Source: Aotearoamyces nothofagi (Eukaryota; Ascomycota; Leotiomycetes; Leotiales; Tympanidaceae). Taken from it: DNA of 64,000 bases. Shown in pieces: positions 31,099-41,009 of this stretch. The DNA lies in NCBI GenBank assembly GCA_015345905.1, contig JADDTR010000013.1:1-64000 (forward strand), given 5' to 3'. The notes under the pieces were generated by a model. That model was not told the origin of the DNA. It saw only the letters and a program-made list of their open reading frames with translations, and did no database searches. Both the position numbers and the translations under genes were made by a program. Position 1 is the first letter of the stretch. Each line of letters starts with the position of its first letter.

Positions 31099-32952
31099 CT
31101 ATTCTTTGAGAAAACTGGGATGCTCCTTGCGACAATGCCCAGGCATGCCAGCCATGTAACAGCCATGAGAGCAGAAGAAGGAGTCACTCTTGCGAGTGCC
31201 GGCTTGAACTTCCTGGTCACAGATGGCACAGCAAGGGAAGCTTGGCTGGAGACGCTCGTCGCAGAACTTACTGCAGGTCTCATTCGCGCAAGGTGGGGTG
31301 GTAGCTTGTCCTTGGTTACCGGCGCGAATCTTTTCCTTGCGGTCCTTCTCGGCCTTTGCCTTTTGGTGAGCAGTCAGGCCCAACTTAAGCTCGGCGATCT
31401 TTTCGAGGAGAGGGAGCTCAGCCTTGCGCTGCTTGGCGATATCTTTCTCCATGATAGTCACAATTTCGGGGTAAGGCACCTTGGCGTCAAAGAGCTTGGC
31501 CCACTTGTCGCGGAGGAGCTTGTCTGCGCTTGTTTGATCCGCAGCGTATTCGCAGGAGATCTGCCGATAAAAGGCGTACTTCTCGTCCTCCGTCTGGCAC
31601 TGGTCGAGCTGAGATTGGCGGAAGGTGTCGGCCATGCCATGATTAGGGTCCTGGTCGATCAATTTCTGTGCTTCCTCCTCCTTGTTCTTGATGAATTCCC
31701 TAATGACAGCTTCGGGTTTCTGGGCGGCGTACATCACTGCAGCCTCCGCCTTGTACTTCTTTACCACCTCGGCTTCGTCGAAGCGGATAGTCAGTAACTG
31801 ATCAATCTTGTGTTGCTGCTTCTCTTTCTTTACGCGTGCGTGTATCTGCTGGATGCCACCACCATTATCGAACATCTTTGCGAGTTCTTTAAGATACTCT
31901 GTTGGTCGGTAGGATTCCCAGCCGCCTGACGGTGGGTTGACGTAAAAGTTCCGCCAGAGGCGTCGAACCTCCTTCGAGTGCTCTGGGCACTTTGTCGTAT
32001 CTGACTTGCACTGCTCGACGCAGAGAGCCCGAACAGCGGCCAGATCCTTGTCGATCTGATCGCTGCGCTCTCTCTGCAGCTTCGCAGTGTTGTCCTTCTG
32101 CGCCTTGGTGAGTGGGTAGGAGTTGTCCATTGTCTTCACGTGCGGCGGCGCTATGGAGAGGGGTGACTGCGGAGCTGTTTGAAGCAAAAGAATCAGTTTC
32201 TAACTACTGGAATGAGCTTCAAAGTTGACACGCACATGGGCCTAAAGAGGCAGACGTATGGGAGCCAGGGGCGGCTATGTATAAATCGCAAGTCAGTTAT
32301 CATGCATTAGCAAAAGTCTTTATTTAAGACCGTACTTACGTGCTGGTGGATGGGGTGGAGAAGGCATCGCTTCTGGTGCGACGGCAGTGGGAGCTGCTAA
32401 ATATCAAGTAGAGTCAGTCATCAGGTACGCCGTACGGACGGAGTTCCTAACTCGAAACTTACGTCGACTTTCTTGAGATGGAAGGGAGGAAGAGAGGCCG
32501 GGAACTACAGCAGTGGAGGTTGAATTAGCGATCAAGAACATCGGCGAGAGATGTTGTGGAGTTGATTGCTTACAAATCGGGTGTGCGGCGTCTATAGTTG
32601 GAAATAATCAGTCGCCAGAAAATGAGGAGGCCTTCGAGGCGACTTACCTGCCACGATGTATCTTGGCGCGAAACTGCGCGCCAATTCTCTCGTTGCCCCG
32701 CTGCGCCTAATCCCTCGAGCTTCTCGGGCAGTACTGTGCGGTATTAGAGCCTCGTTACACGTAAAAGGAGTTCGATGGCAAATGTTAACTGCAGTTACTG
32801 ATACTGCGATTTCTAGGGGGGATTGGCATTGGTACTCACCGGCCTCGCCGCAACTGGTAGTCAGCATTGTTATATGCTCGATACCAGGTCGTTCTCTCCC
32901 ACCCGCCAGGTACCGGGTCGGCTTCTTCGAACGGCCGCTTCTTGCCAGCCAT
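31099..32952 (-). CDS. Unknown 476-aa protein with C-terminal Cys cluster
   Basis: Seven exons: 32952-32840, 32733-32648, 32591-32574 (18 nt), 32504-32463, 32396-32340, 32274-32236 and 32174-31099. Every junction is GT..AG and the phases close to 476 residues, which strongly supports the model. The N-terminus (MAGKKRPFEEADPVPGGWER) is basic, followed by a Pro/Ala/Ser-rich linker. Residues ~140-420 are helical and charged, with two Cys near ALCVEQCKSDTTKCPEHSKE. The C-terminus has ten Cys in about 60 residues: CANETCSKFCDE, FPCCAICDQEV, FFCSHGCYMAGMPGHC. The His/Cys spacing suggests one or two zinc sites. No known family is recognised. The start lies 263 bp from the divergent SF3b5 gene. Confidence 0.75.
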
Positions 32953-33215
32953 TTGGGGCGCCTCTGCCTTACTTATTAGGCGGGAACTGGGTGTGGTAGG
33001 GTTAGCGCCGCTCGTGCTTCGCTCGGCACGGCGGATCGTTCCACCGATGAGAATTATCCTTGGAAGGACGAGGCGTCGGTGTTCTCAGTTGATGAGCGTC
33101 GTCGATCGAATCTCGAGGGTTGAGAGTTGAAGTTGCGAACTCTCCAGACCGAACGGAATCTACATTGAATATCCCTCCCCGTTAGCAAAGCGAAGCACGC
33201 TAAGTCTAGGCAGCG

Positions 33216-33592
33216 ATGGTAGGTCTCAATCATTAGCTAGCGTCCGTCCGCTCTCTTCACTTTCAACACTGACAATCATCCTCGCAGGCAGACAAACTGC
33301 GCGCGCAGCAGCAGCTTGAGCAGCTGCAGGCCCGCTATGTCGGCACGGGACATGCGGACACTACAAAGTTTGAGTGGACGAGCAACATCCAGCGAGACAG
33401 CTACGCCTCGTACATTGGGCATCCTCCCTTGTTGAGCTATATGGCCATTGGGATGGGAGAGTGCAAGGAGAAGGTTAGGAGTGCGATGATCGAGGTGGGT
33501 GCATTTGTGGGAGTAAGCTGGGCTCAAGTTTGCTGACAATGGCATAGAAAATGATACAGCCGGTAGGGAAGCCTCCCGAGGTTCAGGATTGA
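33216..33592 (+). CDS. SF3B5: Splicing factor SF3b subunit 5 (SF3b10)
   Basis: Three exons: 33216-33218 (the ATG alone), 33288-33494 and 33548-33592. They encode 84 residues, matching the 86 of human SF3B5 along its length. Diagnostic stretches are LEQLQARYVGTGHADTTKFE, RDSYASYIGHPPLLSYMAI, VRSAMIEKMIQP and the Pro-rich end. SF3b10 is a component of the SF3b core of U2 snRNP and packs against SF3B1 and SF3B3 during branch-site recognition. The first intron directly after the start codon hides the gene from simple frame searches. It shares a 263-bp promoter region with the divergent unknown gene. Confidence 0.95.
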
Positions 33593-34059
33593 GAGTAGGG
33601 CCGAGTTCTTAGAGCAGGTACTAGTACAATCGAGACGGGACGGCGTTTTACTACGGCGTGGGATACAGGATACGGGATTAAGGGCCTTAGAGTTTCTGGT
33701 GCAGGAAGGCCGTGAAGGGCAGAATCAGGATAGGGCATTGTGCCGGATCTGCTTGGAATGGATCGATAATCATAGCAAATAATGCTTCCACCGCTATCCA
33801 CAGACACAGCATGTGCTCTGCGCATTTACAGCAAAGCCAAAGAAGCAATGGAATTCTTACATCTGTTTTGATGTGCTAGAGTGGTGAGCATGAATTCTTA
33901 CATCTATTTTGATGTGCTATAACAGCACATCGACTTAAGCGCTAGAGCCTATCAAACGCAAAGATTGCCATCCCAGTATGGCAAAATGCATAGCTTGCTA
34001 CATGACATCCTGTGCCACAATAGTTTCATATTCCAACACCAAGAACGCCGGTATACTAT
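33593..34059. other. Spacer between convergent genes with a 41-bp repeat
   Basis: GAATTCTTACATCTGTTTTGATGTGCTA at 33851 recurs with one change at 33892. The second copy runs into a hairpin ATGTGCT-ATAAC-AGCACAT (33912-33930). No coding signal. Confidence 0.7.
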
Positions 34060-35225
34060 TCAATCATCTTCCGTTTCCACCGCCCTTCGCCTCCTGCCTG
34101 ACGATCGACCATTACTTCCCTCACCATTACGTCTGGATTCAGGTGGCTCAGATTCATCTCCAGCAGGAGCATCCACAGCGAGTCCTAGACTACTCTTTAC
34201 ACGGTCCTGAAGGTCATCAGGGGCAGTCTCACCGTAGACATCCATAACTAACCCGCTGATCCCTCTATTACCTACTTCGACCTTTCCCCTTGGCCCGACC
34301 ATCCACTCTGTAATTTCTTCGCCACCAATGTTATCCTTAAGTTTGATCAGGTATCCCTGCTTTTGCATTCTCTGAAGTACATTTTCAGTCTTGTCAATAG
34401 GCATATTTATATCGGCGTTCATGCGCTTGAGATAGCGGTCTAGTTTTGCGTCTGCGAGTCGGCCGCCGCCAAGAGATACGACGGATATGATGAGAGTGTA
34501 TAAACCAATGTAAGCAGCTTCGCTAGATGCCGTAGGAACAATGGATGGCGCGAGAATCTCTGGCGTGCAGTATGCGGAAGGAAGGATGCTGGCTAAGATA
34601 TAAGATCTGGAGGAGACAGGGGCGTGGGATGCCTTCTCGGCAGCAGCTAAGCTCTGTCAGCAAGCGTAAGATGATAATTCTCTCAACTTACCTCGTCGTT
34701 CACGAAGAGTAATCTTCTCTTTCATTGGTAATTCAACCATTTCCATGCCAAATTTAGACTGAAGTTGCTTCTGTGCCGCATCAAAGACTTGCTTAAAGGG
34801 AGTCTTGTGCTTCCCGAACACTGCGCCGGTGATTAGCAAGTTATGCTAAACCCGTGTCCTGCTAAACACACCTTTATCGCGAATGCCGTCTCGCTTTATG
34901 GGTATCCTCGAGTACTCGCAAGCTAAAGCATACCGCACTAGCTTCTTGACAAGTTGATCTTTACTACCTTCACCCCCATCGCCATTTATTTCCAGCTCCT
35001 CCAAGGCCGGCGAACCAATTTCGGCGTCGTCATCATCTGAGTTATCATCCGAGGATGCATGCCGCTTGCGTCTTTGGTTACTGCGTTGTTCTTCCTCTGG
35101 CTGTTCTTCCTCTTCTTGGGCGTCATCCACCAGCTGTACGTTGGTTAGTATGCAGCCCCAAGCAAACGGGCGTAATTGGTAGGGATTCTGCATACCATGC
35201 GGCGCTTTCTTGATACTGGAGGCAT
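34060..35225 (-). CDS. nse3: SMC5/6 complex subunit Nse3 (MAGE domain)
   Basis: Exons 35225-35196 (30 nt), 35133-34872, 34820-34692 and 34646-34060; introns of 62, 51 and 45 nt keep phase; 335 residues. After a basic start (MPPVSRKRRM) and an acidic stretch (DDAQEEEEQPEEEQ, DDNSDDDDAEIG), the MAGE winged-helix pair begins at KDQLVKKLVRYALACEYSR. It continues with IPIKRDGIRDKVFGKHKTPF, FDAAQKQLQSKFGMEMVELP, YIGLYTLIISVVSLGGGRL and IDKTENVLQRMQKQGYLIKL. Nse3 with Nse1 and Nse4 forms the DNA-binding head of the SMC5/6 complex used in recombinational repair. The end is basic and Ser-rich (GRSSGRRRRAVETEDD). Domain order matches fungal Nse3. Confidence 0.92.
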
Positions 35226-35722
35226 TTTTTGCTATCGGGAGCGTTGAACGGAATCAATGGCCCTCGACCATGACCAAGTGGTATTTTTTTTCTAGGGACT
35301 GGGGTATTTATTCCGGGAGACGCGACGACGCGTAAATGGGCAAGATCGTTTTGCCTTAGATTCAAGGCCACATATATTCATCACTGCTCTACGACGGGAG
35401 CGTTGCTCATCTTCACGTCCTTATCTTCCTCCGGGGAACTCTCTTTATTGAGGTAGCCTGTCGAATTCATGCTCTTGATATGTGTATGCTTGTCTCAGAG
35501 TATCGTTGACTATTGAAATGGGCTTGAACCCGATTTTTTAGGCCAACGCCGAATTTGTTCGGTCTTCAAATCGGCGATAGTTTCATACATTCGGTGATGA
35601 CTTATAAAGCAATGTGGGTTCCATATAATGCATCCGTGGAAAGTTTCACTCATATTTTATTAACCTAAAATAATTCCATATCCGTTGCTCTATCCTCGTC
35701 TTTCTTTCTGACTCGATCTTCC
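35226..35722. promoter_or_regulatory. Divergent promoter, Nse3 / NmrA-like
   Basis: The 497-bp spacer holds both promoters. On the minus strand an ATG-initiated 29-codon frame (35470-35381) lies in the expected Nse3 leader. Confidence 0.5.
35381..35470 (-). other. Possible upstream ORF in the Nse3 leader
   Basis: ATG at 35470 to TGA at 35381 gives 29 residues (MNSTGYLNKESSPEEDKDVK, then MSNAPVVEQ), ending 155 bp before the Nse3 start. If transcribed it would act as an upstream ORF; transcription start is unknown. Confidence 0.3.
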
Positions 35723-36664
35723 ATGGCTCCATCCTTTCTTATTACCGGCGGTACAGGTCAACAAGGTGGCTCTACAGCCAGCGTTCTACTTGCCAAAGGC
35801 TTCAAAGTCAACGCACTAGTCCGTGATCCTACAAAGCCTGCAGCTGTTGCTCTACAGTCACTCGGCGCTGTCCTCTTCAAAGGCGACCTGGATGACATCC
35901 CGGCCATCACCGCCGCGACCGCCGGCGTGACTGGTGTCTTCCTGAACACGTTTCCCAGCTTCACAGATCCAAATGGTGAAGCGAAGCAGGCGCAGAGCTT
36001 CGTCACTGCTGCACTTGCTGCTAAAACAGTGACGACTTTTGTCGCGTCGACCGTCACTAAGCCTACGACTGACATTAAGAAGTGGAACGCCAATAAGGAT
36101 ACATACCCGTTTTTGTCATATTACCACAACCAGAAAGATGGTGTCGAAGAGGTTGTGAGGAAGGCTGGGTTCCAGCATTATACGATTCTACGACCGGGTT
36201 TCCTGATGTACAACTACCTGGCTCCATACAGCGCCTACCATTTCCCAGAATACCGGACTGAGCACATTTTGACTGTCAGCTACCCACGTGACTACAAACT
36301 CGATTCCTTCGATGGGCTAGATGTGGGAAAGTTTGCTGCTGCGGCGTTCTTGGAACCAGAGCGCTTCAGTGGGCTTGAGCTGGACCTCACCAACGAGCTG
36401 TTCACATTTGAAGAGATTGCGCATCATCTGAGCGACGCTTCCGGGGTGCAGGTGGAGGTGAGATACAGGACAGATGAGGAGACTAAGGCGATTGCTTGCT
36501 CCGGTAAGATGCCGACTATTGAGAAGCAACTTTGGGAGAGGGACCACGGAGATCATCGCACTGTAAATGAGCTTCAGAAGTACGATATCAAACTCACGAC
36601 ATTCGCTGAATTTTTGGAGAGGGAGAAGTTAAGACTGCTGGACACGCTTGGCGTAAAGTCGTAG
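35723..36664 (+). CDS. NmrA-like NAD(P)-binding oxidoreductase
   Basis: A single exon of 313 residues. The start MAPSFLITGGTGQQGGSTAS is the Rossmann turn G-G-T-G-x-x-G-G of the NmrA/atypical SDR family. VNALVRDPTKPAAVALQSLG and VLFKGDLDD mark the cofactor-specificity strand and the following Asp. FVASTVTKP and YYHNQKDGVEEVVRKAGFQH replace the usual SDR catalytic Tyr-x3-Lys, and YTILRPGFLMYNYL follows, as in NmrA-like proteins. Members bind NAD(P) as redox sensors or reduce small molecules; no evidence here separates these. Length and motif order are complete. It is transcribed divergently from Nse3. Confidence 0.92.
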   Translation: MAPSFLITGGTGQQGGSTASVLLAKGFKVNALVRDPTKPAAVALQSLGAVLFKGDLDDIPAITAATAGVTGVFLNTFPSFTDPNGEAKQAQSFVTAALAAKTVTTFVASTVTKPTTDIKKWNANKDTYPFLSYYHNQKDGVEEVVRKAGFQHYTILRPGFLMYNYLAPYSAYHFPEYRTEHILTVSYPRDYKLDSFDGLDVGKFAAAAFLEPERFSGLELDLTNELFTFEEIAHHLSDASGVQVEVRYRTDEETKAIACSGKMPTIEKQLWERDHGDHRTVNELQKYDIKLTTFAEFLEREKLRLLDTLGVKS

Positions 36665-37605
36665 ACGACTGTTTGTGAAACATCTCATGAAGATGGAGCT
36701 GTGGAAATGGCTGATGCCTGAAGGACTCCCAAAGGTAGTTGGGACTCACCACATGGTCGAAATCCTTCTCATGACCGGCGTTCTGATCTCCCACTCCATA
36801 GCTGTACGAGGCAGATGCTAGGTAGACAAACCCATCTTCATACCCGACCAAGTAGCCAGTACAAGTTTCTCATTTAGCTGCATATTCTGTGTGCTGGATA
36901 TGACAGCTTGCTCGAATAAATACCAAACGGGAGTACCGAATACCACCCCATCCTGCAACCTGCCCTCTTCGCTTACACGTCGTGCATGTCGACGTTGAAG
37001 GGAGTTTGCAAGATTGGACAATTTGGACTCACATCACCCAATAAATCCTCGGCAAGCCTGGCAAGCCTCGCGAACAACGCGTCAAAAGCATCACATGAAG
37101 ACACACATGCGAAGGAATTAGGATCGAAATATGAATGGTCTAATGGATATAGATGGATCTACTTGTACAATATACTTCAATGCTGTCGCCAGGGATGTAT
37201 TCATATGTGCAATATCATTTGCCCAAGTATATGCAGAGCGAGACTGATGCGGCCAGTCCTGCATGCATAACATCTACAACGCTGCCAGTTGAATATTGAC
37301 GAGTACAATAGTGCCACGATCACCCCCTTGACGTAAATGCGGCTCTGGGGTACATTCAGAGGTATCGACATGTGCCCTTGCTGTAGATCTTATAAGTCGA
37401 GGTGGGACTTGAGAATAGTCTCAATTAGAAATTCCATAGGGACACTAGTTCGCATATTACAATCAATACCCTCAAGGCAATTCCGCTCCAAAGCTTTTAC
37501 ACAGACCCACATAGTCCTATCCGATCATAACGAAGCTAGGGCCTTATTATTTTCATACCGAAGCCTGAGTTGGTAGGGTTCTGACAGTAGGACAGATTTC
37601 GAGGT
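36665..37605. other. Intergenic, no supported gene
   Basis: Two minus-strand frames (36594-36851 and 36818-37021) have protein-like stretches but lie in different frames, with no start and no phase-correct intron I could find. A decayed or missed gene cannot be excluded. Confidence 0.4.
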
Positions 37606-39465
37606 ATGGATTCTAAAGAAAGCGCGCCAGAAGGTCCATCAACTTCCAAAAAACCCAAGTTTACATCCCAGATGAAGGAGCTGTATGCCGCGATCAAAAA
37701 TTTGAAAGGATTCGAAAAAGACGCAGAGAACTTTGACCTGTCTATCGAAGTAAGGAAGAAGCTGGAAGAGGATCTGGAGGCAAAGGTTAACGAGGTGAAG
37801 AAGATGGAGACAGAGATAGAAGCCCTCAAATCCGCCAAAGACAAAGAGATCGCGGAACTTCAATCTTCCAAAGATGAGGAGATCACTAAACTCCAATCTT
37901 CTAAAGATGAAGATATCACCAAGCTCCAATCTTCCAAGGATGAGGAGATCGCCAAACTCCAGTCTTCGAAAGATGAAGAGATCGCCAAACTCCAGTCTTC
38001 GAAAGATGAAGAGATCGCCAAAATACAGTTAACTAAGGACACGCTGTGGGAAGAGTTTCTTCGTGAGACCAAGAAGTGGACCACAGAGACTTCAAAGCTG
38101 CAAGACCTTGAAGACAAGGTTTCTAGTCTCAAAAAAGAGCTGGATGATACAAGCAGCCAATTAGTTGCTCTGAATGACAGCTATGCAGCTCTGAAAGATA
38201 GCTGCACAGCTCTGAAGCAGCAAGTAGGTGATAGAGAGACGGAGGTTGAGACCGTGCAAGCTGACTTGCGGGGTGTGGAAAGAGATTTAAAATCAAAGGA
38301 ACTTGAGCTTAAAGGGACCAGGGAGGCGCTGGAAAAGTCTGAGCTATGCCAGAAAGAAGAGAAGAGGCAGACTGGCTTGATTACACTCGACCCTCTTGAA
38401 CTGTTGAGTATCCCGGCCCCATGATATTCAGTGTACTAACTCAAATGCAGGGCTAGCAAGTTCCATGACATTGCAGAGACTTTTCATCAATTGGCCAAAG
38501 ATTTTTTTCTCACAACAATACCTAGTGACATTACTTCGGTAGGTGAATCCATGTGATCAAATTAATATATTTTGCTGAACATGTTTTAGAGCCAACTTTG
38601 GAATAGGCTACACCGCTCAAATTTCCACAGGGCAGGCTTCAAGGATGTTCCCATATCGGATACGCCACAGTCTCAATACCTTCGGATGGCTGCTGCTGAG
38701 AAGATTATCGCCGACAGCCTATGCGGGAACGTATTCCAACAATATTATCTCCCCGAATCATTTAACCAAATCACTATTCATAAGATCCTAGAGCGACTTG
38801 CAGGGAAGAATATTCGTGGCGAAGCACTATTTCGTGCACAATTGGTATACATCTTCACGCCAGATGAGCTAGAAGTGATCGAGAGGAAGACGATTTCGAG
38901 CACAGTGAAACAGATATACAACGTTGTGTACCCTTTGCTTTTTGATGAAACCATACAAAGAAGCTTTCTATTTGAGCTTGAAAAGCTTGTTCGTGAAGCA
39001 ATAAGAGTATGGAAGCCTCTCCAGAGAAGCGATATTCGAAGTCGTGTTGATAACGACCCGGGAGACGGCTGGGAGGACTATCCAGAGCACGACACTAATG
39101 TGACTCTTACGGAAGACCAGGAAATACTTGTACCAGCGCACGGACGAGCCATAGCATCACTGTTCCCTAGAGTTTTTCTGGGCGAGGAGATTGTCTCCGA
39201 TGGCTACGCTCTCTGGTCGGATCAAAACACGGTAGTTGCTGCCAATAGTGAGTATAATCAGTTGGGTGCCAATCTACCAAACGGTCAGGCGGGAAGATTT
39301 GTCAATGGAGACACGCGACGTGGTAGTAATGCACGGAGGCTCAGTATAAATATGGGAGTCCCGACATCGCCAGCAGTTGCATCATTTGCTGTCCATGAAG
39401 AGCAGCGAAATGGCGGTGTTCTTAGAAGAACTCCAAGACTATCGCCCGTAGCTCAGTCCATATGA
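37606..39465 (+). CDS. Coiled-coil protein with 11-residue repeats
   Basis: Exons 37606-38402, 38451-38538 and 38590-39465 with introns of 48 and 51 nt encode 586 residues. After a polar start (MDSKESAPEGPSTSKKPKF) residues ~35-265 form a long coiled coil. Within it residues ~75-145 are six tandem copies of an 11-residue unit of the form SSKDEEIAKLQ. The third exon encodes a helical domain (LASKFHDIAETFHQLAKDFF, YLRMAAAEKIIADSLCGNVF, FELEKLVREAIRVWKPLQRS) and a Ser/Arg-rich end. Domains of this kind follow coiled coils in many uncharacterised fungal proteins. No signal or membrane segment. Function unknown. Confidence 0.75.
37846..38037 (+). repeat. 33-bp coding tandem repeat
   Basis: Six copies of a 33-bp unit (CTCCAATCTTCTAAAGATGA then AGATATCACCAAG or variants) inside exon 1 of the coiled-coil gene. 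The copies differ by few bases, so expansion is recent or copies are being homogenised. Confidence 0.9.
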
Positions 39466-41009
39466 TTTAACTCGATCAGTAATCGGTAAGGGTACGAAAG
39501 GTGGATGTGGAACAGTCTTTTCTGGGGTGGACGAGTCGGTAATCGGGTGTGCAATTTTCAAGGTCCATTGTAGTCAGCCTAAGTTTATATCTCTATATTA
39601 GCTACATAGAATTGTGGAAATGCGAATGGTAATAGAATAGAAGCTCACAGGGGATGTTGCCCAGTAGACTGGTTGACGTTGAATCTGTCAAAACAAGGGC
39701 ACGAGCTTGCATTCCATGCCCCCACGCAAAAGAACTGCATATCCTGCTTTAGGGGCGTTTGCCTTCTACGATTATATGTCTCAGTCTTTCGGGAATCGGG
39801 AATGTCGGTATCTGACCTGCTATTAGCTGTGCGGTCCGGACCGTTTCTATATTTGCATGTTCTGTACCTATTTCTGTCATTAATTTGCCGACTTTTGGTA
39901 AAGTATATTATACTCCAGGTAAGAATAAGACCAGAGTTTAAAGATGTGCCCAATTGTATATTCAATCCGGAAGACTTTGAGTTCGGCAGCTCAAGTCCTA
40001 AAACAGCTGAGCTGTAGTATAGACTGACAACATCACCTCATCCTTGACGGAACCTAATTGCGTACACCCCACAGCCCCATACCCCATCTTTCGCTGCCCT
40101 TGCTAAGGAAGGTCCCGCTCCGTTCCAGCCTCCAGTACCGCGTCTAAGTCATGCCATCGTCACGCACCACGGATCACAACACGCATGAGCAACAACTAAA
40201 TGTTTGCAAACAGAAGCACTGGCAGGCTTAAGTTTTGGAAAGTCATTAATATTATGAAGCGATGCTATAACCCACTCCTTTGTATACGCATCAAACAAGC
40301 TTAAAAAGCGTATCTCGATATGCTCCTCGTATATTCCATTGACAGTGGCATTTGTCGGGGCATTTATCGGAAACATGTTTATACTTTGAACGGCGGTACA
40401 TTATGACAGTTCATGTTGTACAAAAGGTTATTTACACCGCACGGGAAAAGGGAGATTCGCGTGTTCTTGTTATTCCTCATGCGAACTAAGGTTTGGCGTT
40501 TTTGATAGGTTGATAGACATCTAAGCTCAATTAAAGTTGTACTAAGTCCTTCTGACAGGCGCCCCAAAGTCTAAGTCGATTAGAGATGCTTATACATGTC
40601 AGATTATTGCATTTCCAGGGTCTTTGAAATATGTACAACGTAGAGTGGGCAGAAATGTCGGAAATATATTGCATAGCCAGTAAACTGGTTGGAGAGAGCA
40701 TCACAGTCGAATATTATCAATATAACTGAATTTGATATAATGGGCTGCCTGCAAATACTAGTACTATTGTATTTATACTATCTTGGCCTTATTTCTATAA
40801 TATGTCTGGACTAGTTGCAAACGGAACGAAGACAAGCCTTCGAGAAACCTGTCTGAGATAGGATTCAAGCCACTGTAGGGAGCATTTTACTTTAGAACTA
40901 CCTCACTACGGCATATCTTGATCTGAGAGGACGGAAAAGTCCTGGCATTCTTGGATAACTATCGTCTTCGGCCCTCAAAGGAAATGAATCTTCGTAAACT
41001 GTCGTATTT
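39466..41009. other. Long spacer, nothing clear
   Basis: Moderate to low GC. Short frames at 39645-40017 and 40149-40376 lack recognisable domains. The last few hundred bases should hold the promoter of the adhesin-like gene. Confidence 0.5.

Noticed and set aside
36594-37021. Possible minus-strand gene next to the NmrA-like gene
   Set aside because: The two protein-like pieces are in different frames and no start or splice chain joins them.
39829-39846. GCGGTCCGGACCG-like sequence resembling the hAT-type repeat
   Set aside because: Only a short palindrome matches; flanks do not align with 13080-13200, so chance is enough.
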